Positions 53,854-63,086 of a DNA stretch of 64,000 bases are shown one piece after another; positions within the stretch are counted from its first letter, which is position 1, and every line of letters starts with the position of its first letter. Where the stretch lies: assembly GCF_033042135.1 (NCBI RefSeq), contig NZ_WBXM01000002.1, forward strand, positions 372,001-436,000, given 5' to 3'. The stretch comes from Haloechinothrix sp033042135. GTDB lineage: Bacteria > Actinomycetota > Actinomycetes > Mycobacteriales > Pseudonocardiaceae. A program made the translations under genes and the position numbers. Under the pieces are notes generated by a model. It was given only the letters and a program-made list of their open reading frames with translations. It had not been told where the DNA came from and did no database searches.

Positions 53854-55884
53854 ATGCCGTACCCGTCTGACAGTCAGCGTGACCGGCCGTGGGTGATGCG
53901 CACCTACGCGGGGCATTCCTCGGCGGAAGCGTCCAACGCGCTGTACCGGCGGAACCTGGCCAAGGGGCAGACCGGCCTGTCCGTGGCCTTCGACCTGCCC
54001 ACCCAGACCGGCTATGATGCCGACCACCCGCTGTCACGCGGCGAGGTGGGCAAGGTGGGCGTTCCGGTGGCGCACATCGGCGACATGCGGCAGCTGTTCG
54101 ACGGTATCCCGCTGGCCGAGGCGAACACGTCGATGACCATCAACGCGCCCGCCATGTGGCTGCTGGCGCTCTACGTCACCGTCGCCGAGGAACAGGCCGC
54201 CGAGCAGGGGCGCGATCGCGACGAGGTGCTGGCGCAGCTGACCGGGACCACGCAGAACGACATCATCAAGGAGTACCTGTCCCGGGGTACCTACATCTTC
54301 CCTCCCGGACCGAGCCTCCGGCTGATCACCGACGTGATCACCTGGACCGTGCAGCACGTGCCGAAGTGGAACCCGATCAACATCTGCAGCTACCACCTGC
54401 AGGAGGCGGGAGCCACGCCGACCCAAGAGGTGGCCTACGCGCTGTCCACTGCCATCGCCGTGCTGGATGCGCTACGCGATCGGGTGGACGCCGACGAGAT
54501 GGCCCGGGTGGTCGCACGGATCTCCTTCTTCGTCAACGCCGGTGTGCGGTTCGTCGATGAGATGTGCAAAATGCGGGCCTTCACCCAGCTCTGGGACGAG
54601 ATCACCCGGGACCGCTACGGCGTGACCGACGCCAAGGCGCGGCGCTTCCGCTACGGGGTCCAGGTCAACTCGCTCGGGCTCACCGAGGCGCAGCCGGAGA
54701 ACAACGTGCAGCGGATCGTGCTCGAGATGCTCGCCGTCACACTCTCGCGCGATGCCCGCGCCCGTGCCATCCAGCTACCGGCCTGGAACGAGGCGCTCGG
54801 CCTGCCGCGCCCGTGGGACCAGCAGTGGGCGCTGCGCATGCAGCAGGTGCTTGCCTACGAGACTGACCTGCTGGAGTATGAGGATCTCTTCGCGGGCTCG
54901 ACGGTGGTCGAACGCCGCGTCGACCAGATCGTCAGCGGGGCACGCGCCGAGATCGAGGAGGTCCAGCGCATGGGGGGTGCGGTGGCCGCGGTGGAGAACG
55001 GGTACATGAAGTCCCAGCTGGTGTCCTCGCTCGGCGAGTACCGGCGCAAGGTGGAATCCGGTGAGCAGGTACTGGTGGGGGTGAACCGGTTCGAGACCAC
55101 CGAGCCGAGCCCGCTACAGGCCGAGGGAGCCGAGGCGATCGAGACGGTTGACCCGGACGTGGAGGCCGGTGCGGTGAGCGCGCTCGCGGAGTGGCGTGCC
55201 AGCAGGGACGCGCAGCGATGCGAGCGCGCGCTGGCACGGCTGCGTGAGGCCGCTGGGACCGACGAGAATCTGTTCGAGGCCACCCTTGACTGCGCACGCG
55301 CGGGCGTGACCACGGGGGAGTGGGCAGGAGCGTTGCGGGAAGTGTTCGGCGAGTACCGAGCGCCCACCGGGGTGTCGGCCTCCTCCGTGCCGAGCGCCGG
55401 CAGTGAGCTCGGCACGGTGCGGGATCGGGTGCGCGCTACCGGCGAGGAACTCGGCGAGCGGTTGCGCATGCTGGTGGGTAAGCCGGGGCTCGATGGGCAC
55501 TCCAACGGTGCCGAGCAGGTCGCCGTCCGGGCTCGCGACGCCGGGTTCGAGGTAGTCTACCAGGGGATCCGGCTGACCCCGGAGCAGATCGTCGCGGCGG
55601 CGGTGCAGGAAGGAGTCCACGTTGTTGGACTGTCCGTGCTGTCCGGATCGCACCTGAACGTGGTGCCGGAGGTGGTCGAGGGGTTGCGTGCCGCAGGGGC
55701 TGACGACGTCCCGGTGATCGTCGGTGGAATCATCCCGAGCTCGGACGCCGCGGAACTGACCGACCGAGGTATCGCGCGAGTGTTCACCCCGAAGGACTAC
55801 GAGCTGACCGAGATCATGGAGCAGGTCGTCACCGTGATCCGCCAGGCACACGGTCTGGACGACCGTTCGACGGCGCTGGCGTAG
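53854..55884 (+). CDS. meaA: Ethylmalonyl-CoA mutase (MeaA-like, methylmalonyl-CoA mutase family)
   Basis: The 676-residue protein joins a TIM-barrel mutase domain (MRTYAGHSSAEASNALYRRNLAKGQTGLSVAFDLPTQ is its start, residues about 15-50) and a C-terminal B12-binding domain with the axial His in KPGLDGHSNGAEQ. The sequence fits the MeaA group, which rearranges ethylmalonyl-CoA to methylsuccinyl-CoA in the ethylmalonyl-CoA pathway; other mutases of the family cannot be fully excluded. ATG 53854 has GGGAGGT upstream. The crotonyl-CoA reductase partner is not in the window. Confidence 0.88.
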   Translation: MPYPSDSQRDRPWVMRTYAGHSSAEASNALYRRNLAKGQTGLSVAFDLPTQTGYDADHPLSRGEVGKVGVPVAHIGDMRQLFDGIPLAEANTSMTINAPAMWLLALYVTVAEEQAAEQGRDRDEVLAQLTGTTQNDIIKEYLSRGTYIFPPGPSLRLITDVITWTVQHVPKWNPINICSYHLQEAGATPTQEVAYALSTAIAVLDALRDRVDADEMARVVARISFFVNAGVRFVDEMCKMRAFTQLWDEITRDRYGVTDAKARRFRYGVQVNSLGLTEAQPENNVQRIVLEMLAVTLSRDARARAIQLPAWNEALGLPRPWDQQWALRMQQVLAYETDLLEYEDLFAGSTVVERRVDQIVSGARAEIEEVQRMGGAVAAVENGYMKSQLVSSLGEYRRKVESGEQVLVGVNRFETTEPSPLQAEGAEAIETVDPDVEAGAVSALAEWRASRDAQRCERALARLREAAGTDENLFEATLDCARAGVTTGEWAGALREVFGEYRAPTGVSASSVPSAGSELGTVRDRVRATGEELGERLRMLVGKPGLDGHSNGAEQVAVRARDAGFEVVYQGIRLTPEQIVAAAVQEGVHVVGLSVLSGSHLNVVPEVVEGLRAAGADDVPVIVGGIIPSSDAAELTDRGIARVFTPKDYELTEIMEQVVTVIRQAHGLDDRSTALA

Positions 55885-55963
55885 GCGCTCCCGGACCGGC
55901 AGGGTGTCGGTTCGCGTTGCTACCGTTCCGGTCAGGCGCGTATACGGCGGCGATGGGGGCAGG

Positions 55964-56407
55964 ATGTCGGAGTCCGGGACAGGCAGCGCAGCCGAGACGG
56001 GATTCCGGCGGGCGCGAACCTGGTCGATCGTGCGGCTCGCCGTGGTCGTTCCTGTGGTGGCCGCCCTGATGATCCTCCTCTCGAATGAGCTGACGCATCC
56101 TGCGCAGCAGGTGGCGTGGATCGTGCTGGCGGTGAGTATCGCCGCGGGTTTGGGCGGGATCGAGGGTGCGCGCAGTGTCCACCCCCGGCCGTGGCGCGAC
56201 CAGTGGCTGCGCGGCCCAACTACCTCGCGCTTACCGGTACCGTTGCAGGCTGCGCTGATCGGGGCCGTGCTGGGTAGTGGCGGTGCGGCGCTGGTCGCGG
56301 TTCCTGGGCAGTTCTGGCTCGCCGGATGGGTCGTGGCAAGCCTGGTCCTGCACCCGGACGCGTGGCGGTCTGCCTGGCGTGCCTGCCGTGGAGCCACCGG
56401 CGGGTGA
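55964..56407 (+). CDS. Hypothetical membrane protein
   Basis: A 147-residue protein with a polar N-terminus and about four hydrophobic segments (LAVVVPVVAALMILLS, VAWIVLAVSIAAGLGG, LQAALIGAVLGSGGAALVAV, FWLAGWVVASLVL). No family is recognised. ATG 55964 has GGGGGCAGG just upstream. It is convergent with the next gene, with 17 bases between. Confidence 0.65.
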   Translation: MSESGTGSAAETGFRRARTWSIVRLAVVVPVVAALMILLSNELTHPAQQVAWIVLAVSIAAGLGGIEGARSVHPRPWRDQWLRGPTTSRLPVPLQAALIGAVLGSGGAALVAVPGQFWLAGWVVASLVLHPDAWRSAWRACRGATGG

Positions 56408-56424
56408 ATCCCGGCTGGCGCGTG

Positions 56425-57213
56425 CTAGGAGACCTGCGCGGCGAACTGCTCCATCTGCTCCTCGGACAGCGCGATCCAGGTGGCTCGCGCGCAGGCCAGC
56501 AGCGTGCCCTCGGCCGACCACAGCGCGGAGGCGGAGAACCGCTTCCTACTCGCCTCACCGAGCGGCCATGCGGCGGCGACGGCGGGTTGGCCGCAGGCGG
56601 GCCGGTGGTGGATCTGTGCGGCCATCCGGCCGAGCACGTGCGGCGGGTGCGGACCCGGCTGGTGATACCAGGCCCAACCGCTGGGGCAGTCCAGCGCGGC
56701 CCATACCGTCGCGGTGTCCACGCGGCCGTCCCCGGCGTCCAGCGAAGGGTCGGGAATCCACGGCCAGGCCACGATGGTCTCGTCGCGGTCGACACGCCCC
56801 GGGAAGATGCGCAGCCCGTTCCCGTCGTCGCGGTCGGGGCCGCAGGTGAAGCAGCCGGGAAACGGGCTCGTAGCCCGGAACGGGTCGATCGAGAAGTCCC
56901 GCGCCGCCGCCTCGGCCTCGGCGAGGCTCACCGGCTCCGGCGGGGTGAGATCGACCTTGGCCGGACGTGCTTCGGCGATCAGCGCCTCGCCATCGGCGAG
57001 CGTGCCGCGCTGGTCGGCGATCTCCAGCGTGAGGGGGTGCTCCACGGGGGGTGGCATCCGGAGGCTGACCTCGGCCGCATGTCCGGTGCGCTCGGTCAGC
57101 GGCCCAGCGGTGATCCCGCAGGCGTAGCCGCCGTTGGCGGAGCGCGGGGGTCCGTTGAAGCGCCTGGCGATCGTGACGGACTTGCGTGAGCGTTCTTCGG
57201 TGCCGGTTGTCAC
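56425..57213 (-). CDS. Hotdog-fold thioesterase-like protein
   Basis: The 262-residue protein has an N-terminal half starting FNGPPRSANGGYACGITAG and a second half with FPGCFTCGPDRDDGNGLRIFPG and AALDCPSGWAW, a pattern of actinobacterial hotdog-fold proteins, probably with two hotdog units. A role as acyl-CoA thioesterase or hydratase is likely but unproven. GTG 57213 has TAGGTT 7 bases upstream on the minus strand, pointing to a leaderless transcript. Confidence 0.7.
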   Translation of the reverse strand: MTTGTEERSRKSVTIARRFNGPPRSANGGYACGITAGPLTERTGHAAEVSLRMPPPVEHPLTLEIADQRGTLADGEALIAEARPAKVDLTPPEPVSLAEAEAAARDFSIDPFRATSPFPGCFTCGPDRDDGNGLRIFPGRVDRDETIVAWPWIPDPSLDAGDGRVDTATVWAALDCPSGWAWYHQPGPHPPHVLGRMAAQIHHRPACGQPAVAAAWPLGEASRKRFSASALWSAEGTLLACARATWIALSEEQMEQFAAQVS

Positions 57214-57223
57214 GTCGGCGAAC

Positions 57224-57409
57224 CTACCGGACGCCGTCCGGGGCGGGCGAGGAGTCCGCGTCCAGATACCGCTCGCTCACGCGGATCTCCTGGATCGCCG
57301 CGTTGAGGATGGATACCGCGCGGAGATCCTCGCTACGGTGTCGTTCGATAACGCCGCGTAGCAGCTCGGCCGCTTGTGCCAGCTCGCGGCGATCCTCCTC
57401 GCTCACCAT
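57224..57409 (-). CDS. Small helical protein of unknown function
   Basis: A 61-residue frame starting MVSEEDRRELAQAAELLRGVIERH, mostly helical and acidic, ending in DADSSPAPDGVR. ATG 57409 has GGGGGAAGGCGG 8 bases upstream; a longer frame from 57475 would lack a site. It ends 10 bases before the hotdog gene on the same strand, so both may be related in expression. No family is recognised. Confidence 0.55.
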   Translation of the reverse strand: MVSEEDRRELAQAAELLRGVIERHRSEDLRAVSILNAAIQEIRVSERYLDADSSPAPDGVR

Positions 57410-57667
57410 GACATCAACCGCCTTCCCCCGAGCATGACGCGCTGTGTCGCCCGGGCCGCCCGCATCGGGACCCATCGTGGGTTGTGACGTGCACCTCGAG
57501 GAACCGGTTCCGCCGCGATCATACGCCCAGCCACCGACACCGACGGTGACGACGCGCGGGAAAGGGCACCGTCAAGCTGCGATTCGCCGCGAGGGCGGAC
57601 ACCGTGGACCGTGAAGATCGTCAGGCGAGCGTGGTGGCGTGGGCCACAGCGGCAGTACCGTGGGGGA

Positions 57668-58441
57668 ATGGCTCACGACGACCGCGTTCTGGTAGCCCGG
57701 CAGGGGCAGACCATCACCGTCACGATGAACAACCCCACCCGCCGCAACGCTCTGTCGGCCGGCCAGCTCGCCGCGCTGCTCGACGCGTTCGAGCAGGCCG
57801 CAGACACCGATGCCACGGGGATTGTGCTCGCGGGCAATGGGCCGGTGTTCTCCGCAGGGCACGACTTCGCCGACGTCGCCGAGCGCGACCGCGACGGGGT
57901 GGCCGACCTGCTCGAGCTGTGCACCCGCTTGATGCGCACCATCCAGGTGGTGCCACAGGTGGTGATCGCCAGGGTGCACGCACTGGCCACCGCGGCCGGG
58001 TGCCAGCTCGTGGCCTCCTGCGACCTGGCTGTGGCCGCCGAGTCCGCGGCATTCGCGTTGCCCGGTGGCAAGGGCGGCTGGTTCTGCCACACGCCTGCCG
58101 TACCGGTGGCGCGCTCGGTCGGGCGCAAGAGGCTCATGGAGATGGCGCTGACCGGCGATCCGGTGGACGCAGCCACGGCCGAGCAGTGGGGTCTGATCAA
58201 CCGCGCCGTGCCGGACGGCGAGCTGGACAGCGCGGTCACCGAGCTGCTGGGACGGGCCACCCGCGGCAGCATGGCGAGCAAGGCGCTCGGTAAGCGCACC
58301 CTGTACGCGCAGCTGGATCGCCCCGAAGGCGAGGCATACGAGATCGCGATGGACGTGATGGCCGATGCCTCCCAATCACCCGCGGCCAAGGAGGGCATGG
58401 CCGCGTTCCTCGCCAAGCGCCTGCCCGAATGGCCGGAGTGA
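57668..58441 (+). CDS. Enoyl-CoA hydratase/isomerase family protein
   Basis: The 257-residue crotonase-fold protein has NPTRRNALSAGQL, the oxyanion-hole region VFSAGHDFAD, and HALATAAGCQLVASCDLAVAAESAAFALPG, where the second catalytic Glu of classical hydratases is not obvious. It likely acts on acyl-CoA thioesters, but may not be a true hydratase. ATG 57668 follows TACCGT with 6 bases between, a leaderless start. No obvious partner genes are adjacent. Confidence 0.85.
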   Translation: MAHDDRVLVARQGQTITVTMNNPTRRNALSAGQLAALLDAFEQAADTDATGIVLAGNGPVFSAGHDFADVAERDRDGVADLLELCTRLMRTIQVVPQVVIARVHALATAAGCQLVASCDLAVAAESAAFALPGGKGGWFCHTPAVPVARSVGRKRLMEMALTGDPVDAATAEQWGLINRAVPDGELDSAVTELLGRATRGSMASKALGKRTLYAQLDRPEGEAYEIAMDVMADASQSPAAKEGMAAFLAKRLPEWPE

Positions 58442-58496
58442 TCGGGCACAGGTGGGGGGTGAACGTGACGTCCGGCACCTGCTATGGCGCTGAGCG

Positions 58497-59075
58497 TTAT
58501 GGTCGACGCTCCCCGCCTCGCTCGTGCAGGAGCAGCAACGTGTAGGCGGCGATCGACTGGGCATCGGTGAGTTCGGCGCGAGTGATCATGCCCTCGAACT
58601 CGGAACGGGTGAACCATGCGGAGCGCATGTCCTGTTCCTCGGGTTCCCGGGCGTGCTCGCCTTCGGTCAGACCGGTCGCCAGGAAAACGTGGCCGCGCTG
58701 GGTGCTCAGGCCGGGTGCGAGATCGAGCATGCCGAGCTCGGTCATCGTGCCCGCGAGCAGGCCGGTCTCTTCCTGGAGCTCACGCGCTGCCAGCCGCTCG
58801 GCTGCTATCCCGTCCTGCCCAGGGGCTGTGCCCTGGGGAAACTCCCAGCGCCGCAGGCCGATGGGGTAGCGGTACTGCTCCACCAGCCGTACGCGATCGC
58901 CGTCGAGTGGAATCACCAGTGCGTACGACGGCTTGTCGACCACCCCGTAGATCCCGGTGGAGCCGTCCTGCCGCCTGATGGCGTCTTCACGGACGGACAT
59001 CCAGTCGTTCACGTACACCTGCCTGGTGCCCACCGTGGTGATCCGGGCGGGTTCGCAAGGATCGTGCTGCGCCAT
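58497..59075 (-). CDS. Nudix hydrolase (ADP-ribose pyrophosphatase-like)
   Basis: The 192-residue protein has the Nudix box ending RELQEETGLLAG, preceded by WEFPQGTAPGQDG, and the substrate region VRLVEQYRYPIGLRRWEFP, similar to NUDT5/ADP-ribose pyrophosphatases. It hydrolyses nucleoside diphosphates linked to another group. ATG 59075 is chosen; ATG 59093 is an alternative adding six residues. The gene is divergent from nucS with overlapping promoter regions of about 65 bases. Confidence 0.88.
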   Translation of the reverse strand: MAQHDPCEPARITTVGTRQVYVNDWMSVREDAIRRQDGSTGIYGVVDKPSYALVIPLDGDRVRLVEQYRYPIGLRRWEFPQGTAPGQDGIAAERLAARELQEETGLLAGTMTELGMLDLAPGLSTQRGHVFLATGLTEGEHAREPEEQDMRSAWFTRSEFEGMITRAELTDAQSIAAYTLLLLHERGGERRP

Positions 59076-59139
59076 GTCGTCCGATCCTGCCATCCCCCTC
59101 GCCGCGCGTCCGGTACCGCGATGGCCTACGCTGCCAGCC

Positions 59140-59829
59140 GTGCGTCTCGTGATCGCCCGTTGCACGGTGGACTACGCCGGTAGGCTCACCGCACACCTGC
59201 CGATGGCCCACCGGCTGCTGCTGGTCAAGGCCGACGGATCGGTATCGGTGCACTCCGACGACCGTGCCTACAAGCCGCTGAACTGGATGAGCCCACCGTG
59301 CTGGCTGACCGAGGAGGACGGTGACGCGGCAGGGAACCCGGAGGCCGCGGCAGTGTGGACGGTGCAGAACAAGACGGGCGAGAAGCTGGTGGTCACCATC
59401 GCCGAGGTACTGCACGACTTCGCCTGCGAGCTCGGCGCCGAACCAGGCCTGGTCAAGGATGGTGTGGAGGCCCATCTGCAAGAGCTGTTGGCCGAGCACA
59501 TCAGCACCCTCGGCGAGGGCTACAGCCTGGTGCGGCGGGAGTACCCCACCGCGATCGGCCCCGTGGACATCCTTGCCAGGGACGCCGCGGGCTCCACGGT
59601 CGCGGTGGAGATCAAACGGCGCGGCGAGATCGACGGCGTCGAGCAGCTCACGCGGTACCTGGAACTGCTCAACCGGGACCCGCTGCTTGCTCCCGTTCAG
59701 GGGATTTTCGCCGCGCAGCAGATCAAGCCGCAGGCGCGCACGCTGGCAGAGGATCGCGGCATCCGCTGCGTCACCCTGGACTACGACGCGCTGCGCGGTA
59801 TCGAACCGGACGAGTTCCGGCTGTTCTGA
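59140..59829 (+). CDS. nucS: Mismatch-specific endonuclease NucS/EndoMS
   Basis: The 229-residue protein has an N-terminal DNA-binding and dimerisation domain and a C-terminal restriction-like nuclease domain with GPVDILARD (Asp143) and VAVEIKRRGE (Glu157, Lys159). The end EFRLF fits a sliding-clamp binding tail. It cuts mismatches in actinobacteria that lack MutS and MutL. GTG 59140 follows TACGCT with 7 bases between, so the mRNA is probably leaderless. Confidence 0.95.
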   Translation: MRLVIARCTVDYAGRLTAHLPMAHRLLLVKADGSVSVHSDDRAYKPLNWMSPPCWLTEEDGDAAGNPEAAAVWTVQNKTGEKLVVTIAEVLHDFACELGAEPGLVKDGVEAHLQELLAEHISTLGEGYSLVRREYPTAIGPVDILARDAAGSTVAVEIKRRGEIDGVEQLTRYLELLNRDPLLAPVQGIFAAQQIKPQARTLAEDRGIRCVTLDYDALRGIEPDEFRLF

Positions 59830-59909
59830 GCAGCACTCGGTTCGTGGCGCCCGGTGATGGCGCACTCGGTATCCTTCGGTAGCTGGATCATGCAAGTCCG
59901 GTCGACCAA

Positions 59910-59938
59910 TTGACATAAATTGCATCACGTGCTATAGA
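59910..59938 (+). promoter_or_regulatory. Near-consensus sigma-70 promoter
   Basis: TTGACA (59910-59915), 17 bp, TATAGA (59933-59938) in a short AT-rich patch, 54 bases before the start of the next gene. It is the best-matching housekeeping promoter in the window. Confidence 0.75.
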
Positions 59939-59991
59939 AATAATGTATCTCTGCTGGTCGGTCAACGGCCCGCGTGAGGGGGTTGAGCGCG

Positions 59992-60378
59992 ATGAACGAC
60001 CCGAAGCGCCCGCGTGCCAGCGCACTGCTCGACTCGGCAGCAGGTGACGTCCGCCGCGCCGTGCAGCAGGCTGAGGTCACCGAGGTTCCCACTCAGGTGG
60101 AGCTGCGGGAGGCGGGCTGGCACCTGATCCATCTGTGCGGTGATCTCGCCGAGCTGTTGCCGATCCTGGCCGAGCAGACCAGCAACTACAGCGAGCACGC
60201 TGTGCTGCGGGAGGTGTCGGGGGAGGACACCGGCCCCACCCTCGCCCGTGCCTATCGCGAGCTGGCCACCGCACGACGGGCACTGGAACAGGCCGAGGCC
60301 GCGGCGCGCGAGTACTACACGGCCATCAGTAGGCTCGCCGCGGTGGTGCAGCCCGGAGTGGCAGGTGATGCGGGATGA
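59992..60378 (+). CDS. Hypothetical helical protein upstream of a DnaJ-domain gene
   Basis: A 128-residue, mostly helical soluble protein (LLDSAAGDVRRAVQQAEV, WHLIHLCGDLAELLPILAEQ, ARAYRELATARRALEQAEAAAREYY). It has a coiled-coil-like C-terminus. ATG 59992 follows GAGGGGG at about 9 nt; a GTG at 59974 is possible. Its stop overlaps the DnaJ-domain gene start (ATGA), so the two are likely translated together. No family is recognised. A near-consensus promoter precedes it. Confidence 0.7.
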   Translation: MNDPKRPRASALLDSAAGDVRRAVQQAEVTEVPTQVELREAGWHLIHLCGDLAELLPILAEQTSNYSEHAVLREVSGEDTGPTLARAYRELATARRALEQAEAAAREYYTAISRLAAVVQPGVAGDAG

Positions 60379-60731
60379 GCCGTGGTGGGCCGGGTCGCGA
60401 TCCGTACGAGGTACTCGGCGTGACGCCGCAGGCGAGCCAGGCGGAGATCACCACGGCCTATCGCACGCTGGTCCGCCAGCTCCACCCCGACACGCAGCAC
60501 AACGACCCGGACCGGCTCCGGGAGGTGGTGGACGCCTACGACGTGCTGCGGGACGAGCAGCGCCGCGCCGACCACGACCGGCAACACCCTTCGCGATCCA
60601 CGGCCGAGAGCGGCACCCGCCACCCGGGGCACACCCCCTCGCAGGGGGTGAACGTGCCTGTCCGAGTACGGAGGCCACCCCCGGAGCGTGGCCCCAACAT
60701 CCGGGCAGGACCAGTGCGCAGGCACCGGTAA
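60375..60731 (+). CDS. Small DnaJ-domain protein
   Basis: The 118-residue protein consists of a J domain (DPYEVLGVTPQASQAEITTAYRTLVRQLHPDTQ), with HPD at residues 37-39, and a basic, Pro/Arg-rich tail (VRRPPPERGPNIRAGPVRRHR) that may contact nucleic acid or membrane. No zinc-binding or substrate domain is present, so it can only stimulate a DnaK-type partner. It overlaps the helical protein gene, which may be its client or targeting partner. Confidence 0.85.
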   Translation: MSRGGPGRDPYEVLGVTPQASQAEITTAYRTLVRQLHPDTQHNDPDRLREVVDAYDVLRDEQRRADHDRQHPSRSTAESGTRHPGHTPSQGVNVPVRVRRPPPERGPNIRAGPVRRHR

Positions 60732-60783
60732 CACCCACGATGCGGGCCGCGCTCCGGTGGCCGCTCGTCCCCCGTTTGCCACA

Positions 60784-61923
60784 ATGGACGCCGTGTCCCT
60801 ACCAGGCGTGGCTTCCGGAACCGCTCACCTGTCCGAAGTGACCCCATCGGCGTTGGCCGCGCTCGGGGTGGACGGGTTCACGAACACGCTGGAGCTTCCC
60901 GATGTGCGGTCGGCATGCGTGCTGCTGATCGATGGTCTCGGGGCTGAGCTCCTCGACGAGCACGCCGCGGACGCGCCTACGCTCACCGAGCTGCGCGCGG
61001 GCACTCTCCATGTCGGTTTCCCCTCGACCACCGCCTCAGGGCTGGCAGCGATCGGCACCGGGGTCTGCTCCGGCGAGCACGGTATGGTCGGCTACTCGTT
61101 CGAGCTCGGGAACCACGGGGTGGTCAACGCGCTGCGCTGGAACCAGCATCCCTACGGCGAGGACCTACGGGACCAGCTCAGCCCCGAGGAGGTGCAGCCG
61201 TTGCCCACGGCCTTCGAGCGGGCCGCAGGCTCCGGTGTCGGGGTCAGCGTGGTCTCCTCGGCAGCGTTCGGTGACTCCGGGCTGACCCGCGCCGTGCTGC
61301 GGGGTAGCCCGTACACCGGGGTGCACGGTGTGGGCGACCTGGTGGCCGCCACCGCGACGGCGCTCGCCGACGGCGGCTACTGTCACGGCTATCACGCCGA
61401 TCTCGACCTGCTCGGCCACATCTACGGCCCCGGATCGGCAGCGTGGCGGATGCAGCTGCGCCAGGTCGACCGGCTGGTGGAATCGCTCGTCGAGCAGCTG
61501 CCGCCGGGATCGCTACTGGCGGTCGTCGCCGACCACGGCATGGTCGCCGTGGACGATTCGGCCGTCGACGCCGACGCCATCGACGAGCTCGGCCACGGCG
61601 TACGCGCGATCGGCGGGGAGGTACGCGCCCGGTACGTCTACACCGAGCCTGGTGCACTCGACGATGTCCGCACGGCGTGGCGGGAAACCCTCGGCGATCG
61701 CGCCCTGGTTGTCGAACGCGACGAGGCCATCGAGGCGGGCTGGTTCGGGACGCACGTCGCCGATCACGTCGTGAACCGTATCGGGGATCTGGTGGTCGCC
61801 ACGCGCGGTCGCAGCGGCATCCTGCGCCGCACGGTCGAGCCGATCGAATCGTCGCTACCCGGTCACCACGGCTCGATCACCCCCGCCGAGCAGCTCGTAC
61901 CGCTCCTGCTGGCCCGCGGATGA
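60784..61923 (+). CDS. Alkaline phosphatase-superfamily phosphodiesterase
   Basis: The 379-residue protein is of the nucleotide pyrophosphatase/phosphodiesterase type. It has the first metal Asp in VLLIDGLGAELL, the likely Thr nucleophile in GFPSTTASGLAAIGTG, YHADLDLLGHIYGPGS, and VVADHGMVAVD with further metal ligands. There is no signal peptide, so it appears cytoplasmic. ATG 60784 or GTG 60793 can serve; CACAAT lies 7 bases before the GTG, which would be leaderless. Confidence 0.88.
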   Translation: MDAVSLPGVASGTAHLSEVTPSALAALGVDGFTNTLELPDVRSACVLLIDGLGAELLDEHAADAPTLTELRAGTLHVGFPSTTASGLAAIGTGVCSGEHGMVGYSFELGNHGVVNALRWNQHPYGEDLRDQLSPEEVQPLPTAFERAAGSGVGVSVVSSAAFGDSGLTRAVLRGSPYTGVHGVGDLVAATATALADGGYCHGYHADLDLLGHIYGPGSAAWRMQLRQVDRLVESLVEQLPPGSLLAVVADHGMVAVDDSAVDADAIDELGHGVRAIGGEVRARYVYTEPGALDDVRTAWRETLGDRALVVERDEAIEAGWFGTHVADHVVNRIGDLVVATRGRSGILRRTVEPIESSLPGHHGSITPAEQLVPLLLARG

Positions 61924-61941
61924 CGCGATACCGTCGGAGGC

Positions 61942-62241
61942 ATGCCGCGCCGTAACCGCCCCGGCCGCGCGCGCAAGCGTCAGCGGCCCGAGCCGCCCGC
62001 GTTGACGGGGTGGGGCAGGACCGAGTCCGGTCCGGACGGCGACTGGATCGTCCGCAGCGTTCCGGGGGAACGTGCCATCAAGCAGTACCGCTGCCCCGGC
62101 TGTGACCATGAGATCCGGGAGGGGACGCCGCATGTGGTCGCCTGGCCGGCCGACAGCACAGGTTCGGTGACAGAACGCAGGCACTGGCACAGGGGGTGTT
62201 GGCACGCGCGGCAGCGACGCGGACCGCCACAGGGGCTCTGA
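61942..62241 (+). CDS. Small zinc-finger-like hypothetical protein
   Basis: A 99-residue basic protein with a zinc-binding pattern: CPGCDHEI in the middle and HWHRGCWH near the end. The N-terminus is Arg/Pro rich (RRNRPGRARKRQRP). It belongs to a conserved actinobacterial family of unknown function. TACCGT lies 7 bases before ATG 61942, so the transcript is probably leaderless. Confidence 0.75.
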   Translation: MPRRNRPGRARKRQRPEPPALTGWGRTESGPDGDWIVRSVPGERAIKQYRCPGCDHEIREGTPHVVAWPADSTGSVTERRHWHRGCWHARQRRGPPQGL

Positions 62242-62315
62242 GGCGGCAGCAGGCAGGCGACACGGCCGGTCCCCGACGGGCAGCGAGGTGATCACGATAC
62301 GAGAGGATCGGGCGC

Positions 62316-63071
62316 ATGAGCACACACCCACTGGTACTGCTGCATGCCTTCCCGCTCGATGCCCGGATGTGGGAAGGGCTCTCCGCTCGGCTGTCCGGCG
62401 ACGGGATCCGGTTGATCACACCGGACCAGCGAGGGCTCGGTCAGGCCAAGCTGCCCGATGCCGGGCGTGAGCCGGATCTGGACGACGCCGCAGCCGACGT
62501 GGTGGCACTGCTTGACCGGCTCGAGCTTGACCGGGTCGTACTCGGCGGCTGCTCGATGGGGGGCTACGTGAGCATGGCGGTACTGCGTGCGGCGCCGGAA
62601 CGCGTGGCGGGAGTGGTGCTCATCGACACCAAGGCGAGCGCCGACACCGATGACGCCCGCGACACCCGGCTGAGCACCGCGAGCAGGGCACTCGCCGAGG
62701 GGCACCACGGTTGGCTCGCCGACAACCTGCTGCCGTCGCTGGTCGGTCCCACCACCGAGGCCGAGCGCCCCGAGGTGGGTACGCGGGTCCGTGAGCTGAT
62801 CGAGGCACAGCCTTCCGAGGGCATCGCCTGGGCGTTGCGCGCCATGGCGGCACGCCCCGACTCCTTCGAGCTGCTGCGGAGCACCCGGGTACCCGCGCTG
62901 GTCGTTCACGGCGAGGAGGACCGGCTCACCGGCGTCGACGAGGCGGAGGCCATGGCCGATGCGCTGCCGCAGGGACAACTGGCCGTGGTGCCGCGTGCCG
63001 GGCACCTCAGCCCGATGGAGGACCCCGACGCGGTAGCCGAAGCCATCGGCGCCGCGGTGCGCGGCTGGTAG
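62316..63071 (+). CDS. Alpha/beta hydrolase
   Basis: The 251-residue protein has an oxyanion region LLHAFPLDARMW, the nucleophile elbow LGGCSMGGYV (Ser near residue 79), the acid Asp in VHGEEDRLTG and the catalytic His in PRAGHLSPME. This is the full catalytic triad of the esterase or carboxylesterase-type alpha/beta hydrolases (3-oxoadipate enol-lactonase-like). A 21-bp perfect terminator hairpin follows. The substrate cannot be assigned. Confidence 0.88.
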   Translation: MSTHPLVLLHAFPLDARMWEGLSARLSGDGIRLITPDQRGLGQAKLPDAGREPDLDDAAADVVALLDRLELDRVVLGGCSMGGYVSMAVLRAAPERVAGVVLIDTKASADTDDARDTRLSTASRALAEGHHGWLADNLLPSLVGPTTEAERPEVGTRVRELIEAQPSEGIAWALRAMAARPDSFELLRSTRVPALVVHGEEDRLTGVDEAEAMADALPQGQLAVVPRAGHLSPMEDPDAVAEAIGAAVRGW

Positions 63072-63086
63072 CCGCTGATAACCCAG

